NCBI GenBank assembly: GCA_001599715.1
Contig: BCHU01000018.1
Location: forward strand, 62,001-126,000
Source of the DNA: Phaeotremella fagi
Taxonomy: Eukaryota; Basidiomycota; Tremellomycetes; Tremellales; Phaeotremellaceae
DNA: 64,000 nucleotides
Direction: 5' to 3'
Shown one piece after another: positions 46,284 through 56,710 of the stretch. The position numbers and the translations under genes are program-made. A model generated the notes under the pieces. That model had not been told where the DNA came from. It saw nothing but the letters and a program-made list of their open reading frames with translations, and did not search any database. Positions within the stretch are counted from its first letter, which is position 1. The number at the start of each line of letters is the position of its first letter.

Positions 46284-47692
46284 ATGGTCAGAAACATCAT
46301 CCCAAAAGGTAAGATAACATCAACGTAAACAACAACTGACAACTTCCTCGCCAGGTCTCGCTCATCTCCAACCTGCAAAAGGTAACTCCCATCCAAGAAC
46401 TCCTTCAAGACTACCCCATCCAGTTAAAACCTACGTTCAACCGAACGACAGGATAAAAAGATGGAACATCCAACCTGGTGATAAAGTTAGATTGATGGTT
46501 GGTAGACCTTCAGATAAATTCATAGATGAAGATCGAGGTCTCGAAGGAGGTTATAAAGTTTACACGGTCAAGGATACGGATATGAAGAGGAATCGAGTTT
46601 TCTTAGAAGGTTTATCTGTAAGTCGAATTCGTCGTGAAACCCTAACCCACGACAGAACAAACGAGCGAACGCAATAAGACCTTTACCTAAAGATATCGAT
46701 TCCCTCCCTGAAGCTCAAAGAACCGCGTACCTCAACCAAAAAGGATTCGTATCACTCTCAAGACCAGTTCACTACAGTAACGTCGAACTCTGTATCCACG
46801 AATCACCCTTATCCAACGATTCAAATGATAAATCGATTTTCGCATCGAGAGTATCAACTTCATCACCTTTTTTCAGGAAGCACGACAGAAGAATGGTTTG
46901 GAATCGATATGCGTCGAAATTGAGTTCGGAGAGTGGGAGTATACCTGATTCTCGAAAGGGTTTGGTTAAGATTGAATGGCCTCATCGTGAGAGATCAACT
47001 AGACCGGCTGGTAAGTCGATTTCTCCACTTATGTGGACTCCACTGATGGGTCCAAAGCGTCTGAATACGAAACCACCCCGGAAAAAGCTAAAGAAATCAC
47101 CTTCATCCCTGAAAACCTATCCAACCCCGACCTAAATCTATCCAACTATCTCCCCAAATCCCTCCGCTCCCCTACTAAAATCAACGAAACATTCTCAGAT
47201 TCCTACGTGACCTCAAGAAACTCCAACACCCCAATCGAAACATACATCGACACCTTCATGCCAGTCTATCTCCATGAAGAACTCTCACCTAGATTCTCCC
47301 GTGCGAAACAAACTATCGGCTATAACCTCCGAAAAGAACTTCTCACCCATCAACGATCCAAGACTGTTAATCAAACAATACAAGAATGGAGGGAGAATGA
47401 TAAAGATAATAATCTCGATCAGATTCTTTTAGCGGATGAAATTGGGTTGGAAGGGTTGACGATAAGGAAAAGAACGACGAAGGAGGTTAGGGAGGATGCG
47501 GGCGTTGAATTCGATTTGGAGGTTAAGAAATTGACGGATGAGGTTAAGGGGGCTAGACGGGAGGGAATGGTTTGGGATGGCGAGAGGGGTTGGGTGCAAG
47601 GGGAGAAGGGGAGGGAGGTTGAGAGGAAACGGGCGAGAAGGGAACGAAAAGAGAGGAAGGTTTTGGAGAAGTTGGACAAGCTGTCGTTGTAG
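46284..47692 (+). CDS. MRPL24: Mitochondrial large-subunit ribosomal protein uL24m
   Basis: Four exons encode about 425 residues. A KOW-type domain near residues 60-110 (RWNIQPGDKVRLMVGRPSDK; GGYKVYTVKDTDMKRNRVFL) identifies uL24, and its long extensions indicate the fungal mitochondrial form. Further supporting pieces are SLSRPVHYSNVELCIHES and KGLVKIEWPHRER. The C-terminal half, highly charged and helical (ERKRARRERKERKVLEKL), is typical of large fungal mitoribosomal proteins. The third intron (donor after RPAG..., CTGAT branch point) removes an otherwise open stretch. It acts in mitochondrial translation. Confidence 0.82.
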
Positions 47693-47999
47693 AGATTGGG
47701 GATGTATTTGGTATCACTCTTCGGACTGGTAGTTCTTACTGCAGGTTCTTACCAGCAGCATCCGAGCATACATTTACCTCGAGGCATCTTGTGTTTTACA
47801 CTCGAAGGACTCAAACAAGTAGATTCGTGACAATTAGAAGCTAAACAAACAATAAGCAGCTCGCCATGAGGCTCGACTTCCACCTTCCTCGTACACGGTA
47901 TATACTGTATACACAATATACGAGCATAAAGTTCTTGTCCTCACCACCGTAACATCTCACAACCTAGACTTGAAGGATAAATCTTTGAACATAATCATT
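47693..47999. other. Intergenic spacer
   Basis: 307 bp between the tandem genes uL24m and the acidic-tailed protein. It contains an imperfect palindrome (gtatatactgtatacacaatatac, about 47897-47920). A TATA role for the downstream gene is possible. Confidence 0.35.
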
Positions 48000-48577
48000 A
48001 TGACTATAACCATCTATCCTGGAACCTCATCAAGATCAAATAATGAAGAAGAAAGCGACGCAAGCGAACAATCATCATCTTCAGAGTACAAACCGTACAA
48101 TCCCCAAGTAATCATCAGAGTCAGTAATCCCCTCCTCGCAAACAAACTAACACCCAAAAAACAGTTACACACCTACGAAAACGAAGATTTCAACACCAAC
48201 ACAGTAGTTCATGAACACTCCCAACCCCGCCTAGACATTATCTACGACCACCTCACCTCTTTCTTTGAAGATCTACCTAGTTCCCAGAGGGCATGTCGGT
48301 GAGGCGCCACAATGATCAAAACAGCTGATACGTTTAGGATTTATTTGGGTGATCGAATCGTTGGTTCTGATGTCGTAAGTCCCCAAGTTTTCTGTTTACT
48401 TGGAAAATAACAACACAACAGACAGCAGCTGATCTCGGTTTGGTTCCTGCTCAATTCGCTATCAATTATCTTAGAGTTGTCATTACTTCCACAGGTAACG
48501 ATGACGACGATGATGATGACGACGACGAAGAAGCGGGGGACGATAAGGATGAGGATGAGGACGAGGACGACGATTAG
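48000..48577 (+). CDS. Small protein with polyacidic C-terminus, possibly ubiquitin-like
   Basis: Three exons encode 163 residues. The N-terminus is Ser/Glu-rich (SRSNNEEESDASEQSSSSEY). The core reads IIYDHLTSFFEDLPSSQ, IYLGDRIVGSDVTAADLGLV, INYLRVVITS, which has the strand-loop pattern of a SUMO/Rad60 SLD-like fold (VxLxGxxVxxxDTPxxLGL...I.V). The tail from about residue 138 is almost entirely Asp/Glu, encoded by a GAC/GAT/GAG microsatellite at 48492-48574. The ubiquitin-like assignment is tentative. A nuclear or chromatin role is a guess and not claimed. Confidence 0.6.
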
Positions 48578-48981
48578 GGTATTGATGTAACGGCCTAATC
48601 ACAAGTTTTTTGAGTGCTGTAGATCTTGTATTTGTACTTTGTACTTTGTACACGAAATGACGTTGACGTTGTGGTAACACTGTAAGCAAAAGGTTTTCTA
48701 CAGCACTAAACGAGAAAGCTAGTTGTTTCTTGCACGGCAGTGCCAGCTGGCATTTTCACAGACCTGAGGTATGATGACGGGAGACATAGATACTCGTCAC
48801 AGATATCAAATGGTTAAGGCTCAATCATCGTGAGATGTGCTAGGTACCCAGACTGCTTACGACATGTGTCTCTCTTTGAGTCCAAATGCAAATTATTTTC
48901 ATGATCCAACTTCCTCACATGTCCCTTTCCCATACCTGAAGTCAGATATTGTACAAGCACATACCAGCACATACCCATATA
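48578..48981. other. Convergent intergenic region
   Basis: 404 bp between the 3' ends of the acidic-tailed gene and the F-box-like gene. It contains tgtacttt-type direct repeats at about 48633-48650 (ttgtactttgtactttgtac) and no supported gene. Confidence 0.4.
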
Positions 48982-51020
48982 TCACATCAAAAATTCACAC
49001 GCAGAACATTGACTTTTTCCATCCCAACTGTGACACTCAGTTGGTGGTCGCCATGATCCACCATCATTCTCAGAAGACTGAATGATTTGGTTCCACCTGT
49101 TGATCTCTTCCTTCATGACCTGTTCATCCAAGCTATCATCCTTAAGGAAGATTGAAATTTGTGTCCTAGCTTTCAGATCTTCCTCAATAGACTTCCTAAA
49201 CACCTCTTCTTCTACTCCAAGTCTAAATTGTTCACTTTTTCCAGAGGCTGACCTCATCTGACGTTTTGAAGCATCCATCAGTCTGATACTACAATCATCA
49301 ATGTGATCTTTAACATAGTGTGGATAAGGCAATGAGGATGGTCTTGTACTTGAATTTATGAGATGAATGAAGTAGTTGTTATGAAACCCTAGTGAGACGG
49401 AAGGGAAAGAACCTTTAAAAGAGTAGTCTTCATCATCAACAGATACCATGTGATTGTTTACGATCATATCTGATTTATCTTTCTTGTATTCTTGAGCATG
49501 GCATTGATTGTAGATGATATCTGACCACCGGGTAGAACAGTGTCAAACGGCTATCTTGATCAACAAGAGTTGCCCAAATCCGACTGCGAGGTTGACGTTT
49601 GAGGTTAACTTCGAGGTGATAACTCGAGGTTGTTGNNNNNNNNNNNNNNNNNNNNNNNNNNNNNNNNNNNNNNNNNNNNNNNNNNNNNNNNNNNNNNNNN
49701 NNNNNNNNNNNNNNNNNNNNNNNNNNNNNNNNNNNNNNNNNNNNNNNNNNNNNNNNNNNNNNNNNNNNNNNNNNNNNNNNNNNNNNNNNNNNNNNNNNNN
49801 NNNNNNNNNNNNNNNNNNNNNNNNNNNNNNNNNNNNNNNNNNNNNNNNNNNNNNNNNNNNNNNNNNNNNNNNNNNNNNNNNNNNNNNNNNNNNNNNNNNN
49901 NNNNNNNNNNNNNNNNNNNNNNNNNNNNNNNNNNNNNNNNNNNNNNNNNNNNNNNNNNNNNNNNNNNNNNNNNNNNNNNNNNNNNNNNNNNNNNNNNNNN
50001 NNNNNNNNNNNNNNNNNNNNNNNNNNNNNNNNNNNNNNNNNNNNNNNNNNNNNNNNNNNNNNNNNAATTAAGTTAACCAAGTTAACTTCGAGGTAACGAT
50101 GGATTCGAGGTTCGAGGTAAATTCGAGGTTCAAGATAAATTCGAGGTTCGAGGTAACGATGAATTCGAGGTTGAGGTTTCAATTCGAGGTTGAGGTTTGA
50201 GCTCGAGGTTGAGGTTTGAGGTCGAGGTTGAGCATAGCGTCATGACAAACAGACTGTTTTGACCTGTAAATTTTGCCCAAAGTCGATTGTTTGTTGAGTA
50301 ATCTTATCTGAAAGCTGGGAAGAATAATCCACAATCTCACGTGCACCAAAAATCATATTCCGTGCCAAATGACCCACAATCTGTTTACAAGGGATAGCTT
50401 TTGTTGCTGGGTTGAGGGAGATTGTTTTCAATCTATTGAATACCATTCCATTTTTAGAGAGTCGTGTTAAAATACCCAGATGGGTTAAACATGATTCATA
50501 CTCTTTATGTTTTCTCTTCTCATCAAAAGAACTGATTGAGTAGGGCGTTGACAGATGCCTTGTATCTACCAAAGCCAGATTCTCCATATATGATAACAGT
50601 TTGTATTTGGTAGGGATTAATTTATTTGTACTTGTAACTTGCCAATTACATTTTGTTTCTTCTGACCCCTGAAGAAAGAGACCAAGGTCTCCAAAACGGA
50701 TAGTGACCTTTTTATAAAGAACAGAACCAGCAAATCGATTGGTTTCCTACATGATAAAATTTAACTGTTTTAAACAAAAACGGTAAAAAGGAATTGTTGA
50801 TAGAAACACTCACCGGACTGGCTAACATCAAATTTCTTAAAACTTCTTGATGAATCTTTTTGGGTGTTGTTGATTGATTCCTTGAGAGTTGTGGTTGCCG
50901 ATAACAGTGTTCAAACACCAACATCACCAATTCTTTTGGTAGGTCAAACAGTCTGAATGAGGTACTACTCCCCACACTGTTTTCTTGACTCTGAATGGTT
51001 GAATTCTTGAGAGAATCCAT
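48982..51020 (-). CDS. F-box-like protein, interrupted by an assembly gap
   Basis: The first exon, from ATG 51020, encodes FRLFDLPKELVMLVFEHCY, an F-box-like start. After a 67-nt intron come ETNRFAGSVLYKKVTIRFGD and about 150 residues ending QTIDFGQNLQ, near 50260. Downstream of the gap, coding resumes with IIYNQCHAQEYKKDKSD and runs to TGA at 48982-48984 (SWDGKSQCSACEFLM). The middle contains a GA-rich minisatellite and 430 N, probably in an intron, so exon content there is unknown. Fungal F-box proteins of this type are SCF ubiquitin-ligase adaptors. The F-box match is moderate. Both halves being one gene is inferred from orientation and spacing. Confidence 0.6.
49588..49635. repeat. Left flank of GA-rich minisatellite
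   Basis: Units of (t)tcgaggt/ttgaggtt precede the N run: gaggttgacgtttgaggtt, then aacttcgaggtgataactcg. They continue the same core repeat as on the right side. Confidence 0.6.
49636..50065. other. Assembly gap (430 N)
   Basis: A run of exactly 430 N lies between minisatellite flanks. The true length is unknown; the gap is explained by unresolved tandem repeats. Confidence 0.99.
50066..50234. repeat. Right flank of GA-rich minisatellite
   Basis: About 20 degenerate units built on tcgaggt and ttgaggtt: near the gap gaattcgaggttcgaggtaa-like 18-20-mers, and farther right tcgaggttgaggtttgag-like units. The graded change in unit type suggests successive expansions. It lies in the F-box-like gene, probably in an intron. 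Confidence 0.8.
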
Positions 51021-51843
51021 TGGTTATGATTGTTTGATTGATATTCAGAGAAAGGGGGGGAAAGAAAGAAAGAAACAAGAATTAGTATGCTCTTGACAAT
51101 GAAGTAGACTATTTGTCGAAGGCGTATCCTTCTTTTGTGATTTCTGCTAGTTATCAAAAGATTCATTGAAAGAATTAGTCACTTGACTTCTGACATCAAA
51201 GGATGATTCTTCAAATGTGACGACCGCATATAACGTGCGATGTAATGACGTTAACCTTGACCAAAAAGTGCAATATTTCAACTGCTTGTATCAGTTCAAG
51301 TCACTTCATATAGGCGTCTAGCTGTGAACATTTCCACACTGCAAGAGTAGTTCGTAGCATCGCAATGGTTTTCAGAGTACCTTCGTTGCCGCAAAGTGAG
51401 ATACTGTGTGTATTGACTGTCACAATCGTGGCAGAAAATCTCCCCAAATCAACCCTTGCAAATACCACCGCTGGATCTGAAATCTCAAGGTGACCATGGT
51501 ACTGAGCTTGAAATCCAATACCCCCAGCGTCATCAGATGAAGATCCTTCTCATGAGCGTAACGAACGTTCATTGTCGTGTACACGTTCTCCACCTGTCTC
51601 TCCGAGATATTGTAACACTGCGAAGTCAGAAGAAAGGACGACAGCATGTAACCCTGTGTCAAGGCTTCCATTCGGGAAATCGACATTGCCTTCTTACACT
51701 CGAGTTTTATACAGATTCATACTCAGTGAAACGACGTTCATGTGATTAAAAGATGATTCACAATTCCTGAATGACATCTTTGATCTTAACCTTCCGCTCC
51801 CCATCTTCAAATTGTACAAATCAAAGAAAGAAATCCTGTTAAA
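51021..51843. promoter_or_regulatory. Divergent intergenic region
   Basis: 823 bp between the F-box-like gene (minus) and the histidine phosphatase gene (plus). A gaaa microsatellite lies at 51060-51077. An 88-codon minus frame at 51420-51686 lacks intron signals or recognisable motifs and is not called. Confidence 0.4.
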
Positions 51844-52727
51844 ATGTTAATCTACTTTATCAGACATGGTCAAACAGAATAGTTAGTCCTACCTCAATCA
51901 AAGAAGTCTCCTAACCTCGTCAACATTAGTACCGTTAAACAACTTATCCAAGGTCAAAAGGATATCCCCTTAAATCAAACGGGACAACGTCAAGCGGAAC
52001 TAGTCAGTCGTTCACTAGCTCTAGTCCCCTTCACCCACATCATCACCAGTAACTTAAAACGAGCCAACGAGGTAAGTATTTATAGTACAAGGCAGTACTG
52101 ATCACTGAACTCGTGAACGCAGACAGCGGAGATCATTGCTAAACGTCAACCCAAACTCCAAGTCATGGTTGATGAGCGAATCACAGCCCGCGACTACGGT
52201 CGTTTTGAGGGACTCGAATGGTTCGGTCAAGATTGTCCAGACGGGGAGACTGATGAGGGGTAAGTACATCCATCGCGCCACAAACAAAACTAAAGCTAGT
52301 ATTGTGTGGTAGGATAAGGAAAAGATTATTCGAATGGTTCAAAGAGCTGTTGAAAATCGATCAAAACCAACCGGTCCAGCAATCACTCACCCCACCATCT
52401 CCCAACACCCCCAAGAAAACTCCAATAATCTGCGTGGTAACGCACCAAGAATGTCTTCGTGAACTCATCAACATTCTCCCTACTACCACTAACAAAAAAT
52501 TCAATTTCGGTGGGATGGAAATCGTCGATTCAGGTTCATTGGATATTCACGGTGTTTTACCTGAATGTTCAGTCTCTGTTTTGAGGGTTTGGAACGATGT
52601 TCCGAGTCTTTTGGTTGGATTGGATCGTCTTGAGCAGGTTGAGGATGGGGTCGAGTTTAAGGGGTTGAAAGGTCGATTCGAGCTTTTCGGTTCTGATGAG
52701 CATCTTCATTTGGATGATTTGGAGTAG
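51844..52727 (+). CDS. Histidine phosphatase (phosphoglycerate-mutase-like)
   Basis: Four exons encode about 245 residues. The catalytic signature is at the N-terminus, MLIYFIRHGQTEY (RHG at residues 7-9, phosphorylated His8). After a 48-nt intron come TVKQLIQGQKDIPLNQTGQR and ITSNLKRANET (second catalytic Arg region). MVDERITARDYGRFEGLEW supplies the conserved Glu, and CVVTHQECLRELI gives the second catalytic His. This is a branch 1 histidine phosphatase; the substrate could be a sugar phosphate or another small phosphoester. Its 3' end is 277 bp from the convergent SQOR gene. Confidence 0.88.
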
Positions 52728-53004
52728 GTTCTGAGTTTGATTTTGAGTTGTTTCAGTTTATAGAGTTTTTAGAGTGTTTTTCTTGTAGGTGGATGTTATT
52801 GATAGTCTCGTCTTGCATTAGTCAGTTGAAGCTACTACCACTGTTGCAATCAGTAAATCGACAGGCACAATCTCTACTCAATCATCAGTTTCAAACAAGA
52901 TACATTCGTTGATGTGAAGTGACATCCAACTTTACACAAACACAATGATATGAATCTAGTTTCGTTCCAGTGTCCCCATTTCCGACTCTCAAAACCCAAC
53001 CCAC

Positions 53005-54611
53005 CTATGAAGGAATGAATTGAGGTGGGAAAAGACCTTTTGGACCGTACCAATTACCCTTCAACATCTGTGAGAAATAGATAGAAGGGAAAACGTCCTT
53101 CGTCAAATGGTAGAAAGCACTGCACGAATCATTAGTCTATTGAAATTATCTTGATTTGAGTGGACGAGACTTACCGATTTGGTTTCCCTTGATCAACGAA
53201 TCTACCAAACGTTTCTTTGGGTTGGGCACCGTATTTGAATTCTGCCAAGAGGAGTTCACCGTGTCCAACGAATAATGGACATGAGGTGTAACCGTCGTAG
53301 ATTGCTTTTCCGACTTTACCAGTTTCGAGATGGGTGATGAGGTTGTGAACGAGGACTGGAGTTTGGGCGGTGATAGCAGCGGCGGTCTGTGATTGATATC
53401 AGTCATTGCTCCAATAATGTTTGTCTTGGATTGAGACCTACCTTGGACGTAGGTAAACTAGAAGCATCACCCAAAGAGAAAACGTTTTCATATTTCGTAT
53501 GTTGAAGAGTTCCCTGATCAACATCAACCCATCCAGCAGCGTCGGCCAAAGGTGAATCCTTGATCCAAGTTTTTGGACCCATCTGAGGAACGACGTGTAG
53601 TAGTCCGAATTCTTTTTCAACCTTTTCACCTTTCTTGTCACCAGCTAAAACTTCGAATGTTGCGACTTTGGCGTCACTATCAACAGCTACCAAGTTATGA
53701 TTGAATTCAGCGGCTATACCCTTTTGTTGACGGATTTCGTTAAGTGCTGCAGCGTATTTGGGGACGGCAAACATCGATGGCATACCGGTCATAAAGGTTG
53801 ATTTGATTGGCGTGGATGATTGCTTCCAAGTTGAATCAGCCATGTAAGCAATTTTTTGAGGAGCTAGTCGGGGTCAGATAGGTAGTAATATAATTATGAT
53901 ACAAACTTCGACTTACCACCTGCACATTTGACTACACCGAATGGTTGAGTGAAAATAGCTTCCCCTTGACCTTCTTTGAAATCTCTAATCAGATCCCATG
54001 TTTTATCGGCGGTTTCGTATGAATAGATGGAGGAGACTTTTGATTGGGTAGGGTTGGAAAGAGCTGAAGAGAGACCTTTGATGTTGTCCCAGTCTAAACG
54101 AGTTGAGTGAGTAAGAGTTTAACGATCCCTCCAAGCCACTCACTGATCTGGATACCAGCAGCTACAACCAAATAATCGTAACTCAATTTACTTCCATCAT
54201 CGAGAACGACTTGATTGCTTCCTGGTTCGAAACCTTTAGCACCGATTTTAGCACGTTCAAAGTAATCAGGTATCAGGCTGTCCAATGAACGTCTGAAAGT
54301 TTCTTTCTTGGCTAAACCACTACCAACGACTGTCCATCCTGGTTGATAATCGTGGTATGAAGCTGGGTCAACGATGGTTATAGCACCGTTAGAAAGAGTT
54401 TTGTTTTGGGCTTTTAAGCTGTTGTAGATTTGATTGGCTGCTGCGAGGCCACCGGCACCTAGATGAGGATATCAGTATTTTACAGCAGGGGATGAAGTAG
54501 AGAAGGTGGCTAGGACTAACCTGCGCCGATGACTACAATTTTTGGAGCTGATGCAGAAGCTGATGCTGAGGTTGATGCGAAACGAGCGAGGGATCTAGGT
54601 AGAGCAGACAT
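53005..54611 (-). CDS. SQOR: Mitochondrial sulfide:quinone oxidoreductase
   Basis: About 450 residues from ATG 54611. The N-terminus MSALPRSLARFASTSASAS is a mitochondrial presequence. FAD binding follows (PKIVVIGAG then GAGGLAAANQIYNSLK across an intron), with SYHDYQPGWTVVGSGL, YDYLVVAAGI and the SQOR-specific PFGVVKCAGAPQKIAYMADS. Later motifs are HVVPQMGPKTW, VFSLGDASSLPTSKTAAA and KGLFPPQFIPS at the C-terminus. It oxidises sulfide to a persulfide or polysulfide, passing electrons to ubiquinone at the inner membrane (Hmt2-type in fungi). The intron placing the second half of the GxGxxG motif in exon 2 is clear. Confidence 0.92.
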
Positions 54612-55132
54612 CTGGGGAGGGGGTGCTGGGGGTGCTGACGATGAAAAGAATAGAAATGGATGTAAATAATTAAGTAAGCAAATTGATAAATCTCGATCAC
54701 TACCAAAATTCCAAAAACACCATCTCAGTAAATTCGGAATTCGGCTCAGGACGCAATCTTGTGCGGTGCCTCAACGAAATCGGTGTGGCAGCGCAACTCT
54801 CTCGAAAGCTCATACTTGTAGCTGGATCTACTTTGTACTTATCAATCGCCACACAGATACTTACTCGACTTGTAACGTACAAGTGTACAAGGGAGATCTA
54901 TCAAGTATGTGTCATCCCCCTTGATCGGCTCCTGTCTTCACTCAAATCCGACTTTTCCCGAAACTCATCCTTTCGCTAACAACGTCATATCGCCAACCTT
55001 TGTTCTGAGTTTTTCGAAACGTTTTGAGTGCGTTTGGAGCGTTGGAAGGAAGGCTATCTTGTAGGTGGTATAATAATTCAATTGTCCTTCCATTTCTTTT
55101 CCTTCACAACATCCATCTTTCAAGACAACAAT
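54612..55132. promoter_or_regulatory. Divergent intergenic region, left end of the array
   Basis: 521 bp between SQOR (minus) and the first gene of the six-gene array (plus). The plus-side promoter includes the subfamily-A block at 55069-55100. A stretch at about 54980-55030 (ttcgctaacaacgtcatatc ... ttctgagttt) resembles 56105-56160 and 57160-57210 upstream of the next two genes. Confidence 0.5.
55069..55100 (+). promoter_or_regulatory. Array subfamily-A promoter block, gene A1
   Basis: TATA-like tataataattc followed by aattgtccttccatttcttt. Nearly identical blocks sit at 56244-56275 and 57291-57321. The aattca core lies 58, 59 and 63 bp before the respective ATGs, a spacing consistent with a core promoter. 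Confidence 0.6.
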
Positions 55133-55618
55133 ATGTCAGAAACACAATTCTCAATCCCAGATATCAAAACCCAAGCTCGTCAACTTACAGAAGAGAGTAA
55201 AAAACAAGTAAGCAACTTGGAAAAGAGAGTTACCCTTCATTTAAGTAATCGTTCAGATCTTTCTAAAATAATCAATGTAAAGTTTTCTTGGGATGAAGAA
55301 ACCATTCAACAAGAGCTCAATTCAGTAAAGTCAGCGGCCAAAGAATTACACACCACAGCTATGAAGTTGCAAGTAGACAGTGGGGGGTCACTGGATGATG
55401 AGGTGGATTATGCGGAGGCTAGCGGGAGATACTTTGATTCTATGCTAAGTTTCGAGAGTAAGTTCGGAAGGGATACTCGCGATCTTTGTGAAAAGGTAGA
55501 TAGGTTTTTGAAGTTGTCAAAAATGCTAAAAGAAGCGATGGAGACGTCAGCTGAGAGTCAGAAAGATACTACCAAGGGGGATTCCGACATTGGGAATGAT
55601 CAAGAGAAGGGAGTTTGA
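55133..55618 (+). CDS. Array protein A1, intronless coiled-coil (unrecognised)
   Basis: A single exon of 161 residues starting MSETQFSIPDIKTQARQLTE. Predominantly helical with heptad-like spacing: ESKKQVSNLEKRVTLHLSN, then EETIQQELNSVKSAAKELHT, then RDLCEKVDRFLKLSKMLKEA. The tail is charged (KGDSDIGNDQEKGV). Closest relative in the window is A2 (IPDxKxxARQ; LEKxVTL; IQxELxSVKSAAxEL). No signal peptide or membrane segment. I do not recognise a family. The start is supported by the promoter block 33 bp upstream, shared with A2 and A3. Confidence 0.7.
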   Translation: MSETQFSIPDIKTQARQLTEESKKQVSNLEKRVTLHLSNRSDLSKIINVKFSWDEETIQQELNSVKSAAKELHTTAMKLQVDSGGSLDDEVDYAEASGRYFDSMLSFESKFGRDTRDLCEKVDRFLKLSKMLKEAMETSAESQKDTTKGDSDIGNDQEKGV

Positions 55619-56308
55619 GGGGTTTATCAAGGGGCGTTCCCAGGGTAGATATTCATGTACAGTAGAAAGAGTATTTGTATAAATGAATTTTGATCTGAGT
55701 TGTTACTACGGTATGGCAATTATGCACTGTTAGAAAGGTTGCCTGCACAGTGGCAAAAACAAAAACACAGTAGCTAGTGAGCTCATTCAGAGTAACAGAC
55801 GCTGCCATTGCTGCTTAGTACTTGAACTCCGTCTATAACTTGCTTTTATCCTTTGTGTGGATGACACGCAGCATATAATAAAGGATCAATACAGGTTAAA
55901 AAATGGATGAAGACTACTGTAAAACGTGTACAGTATAATACATAGATCAGATAATCTTCATCAACAATTAACAAGCATGGAAGAGTGAGTCGATCTGCGG
56001 GTTTTGTTTGACTTGTTGATGAAAGTATCATCAACTCCATCTTGAAATAGTGGATTTGTTATTACCCCAATCAACATTTGTGTCCTATTTCATGATCAGC
56101 TCCTGATCCATAAGATTCATCCTTTCTCTGTGACAACGTCATTTCCACCCCCCCAACCTTTTATCTTTTCAGCCAGTAAAGTGCATAAAGGATAAATGTA
56201 CATTTTGATGCGTTTGGGGTGAGAAGGCTACTGTTGTACATGATATAATAATTCAATTGTCCTTCCATTTCTTTTCTTACCCAACATTCATCTTTTCAAG
56301 ACCACAAA
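55619..56308. other. Spacer A1-A2 with duplicated flanks
   Basis: 690 bp. It starts with the A-type 3' block (gaattttgatctgagttgtt at 55685) and a gcactgtta motif. It ends with the A2 promoter block. A matching arrangement follows A2, so the duplicated unit includes both flanks. No further gene is seen. Confidence 0.55.
56244..56275 (+). promoter_or_regulatory. Array subfamily-A promoter block, gene A2
   Basis: tataataattc then aattgtccttccatttcttt, identical to the A1 block over the core and at the same distance (59 bp from aattca) to the ATG. Confidence 0.6.
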
Positions 56309-56710
56309 ATGTCAGACACAAGATCCACAATTCCAGATGCTAAAGCCGAAGCTCGTCAACAAGTAGAACAGAGTAAAATAGAAGTCGAAATCTTAGAGAA
56401 GCATGTTACTTTGCTTATAGATAATCATTCAAAGATTTCGGCTATTTCCTCGAAGCTCAATCGTTCTTCTAATCATTGGGATATGAAACCCATTCAAAAA
56501 GAGCTTGAATCCGTCAAGTCAGCCGCGGAAGAACTGGATGAAACATATAAGAGTTTTGCAGAAGAAAGTGAGGGATCTACTGCTTATTATCAGGCTAGTT
56601 ACAAATACTTCCAAGCTTATGAAGGTCTCCGAAAGAAGTTAGATGGAGAACTCGAAGAGGCCAACAGAGAGACGCTAGAACTGGCTAGGCTAACGTTGTC
56701 ACGTCGTTAA
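56309..56710 (+). CDS. Array protein A2, intronless coiled-coil (unrecognised)
   Basis: A single exon of 133 residues beginning MSDTRSTIPDAKAEARQQVE. Helical landmarks shared with A1 are SKIEVEILEKHVTLLID and IQKELESVKSAAEELDE. YYQASYKYFQAYEGLRKKLD aligns with A1's YAEASGRYFDSMLSFESKF. It ends ETLELARLTLSRR, lacking the acidic tail of A1. No targeting signal. The ATG context (acaaaATGTCAGAC) matches its neighbours. Function unknown. Confidence 0.7.
   Translation: MSDTRSTIPDAKAEARQQVEQSKIEVEILEKHVTLLIDNHSKISAISSKLNRSSNHWDMKPIQKELESVKSAAEELDETYKSFAEESEGSTAYYQASYKYFQAYEGLRKKLDGELEEANRETLELARLTLSRR

Noticed and set aside
48483..48689. Minus-strand His/Arg-rich frame
   Set aside because: It is the antisense of the GAC/GAT tract that encodes the acidic tail of the plus-strand gene.
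49475..50182. Long minus frame running through the N gap
   Set aside because: Most of it is unknown sequence; only the repeat flank and the antisense of an intron are real, so it cannot be called as a gene on its own.
51420..51749. 88- and 97-codon overlapping frames on opposite strands
   Set aside because: No start context, intron signals, promoter or recognisable motif; the two frames are mutually exclusive and neither is supported.
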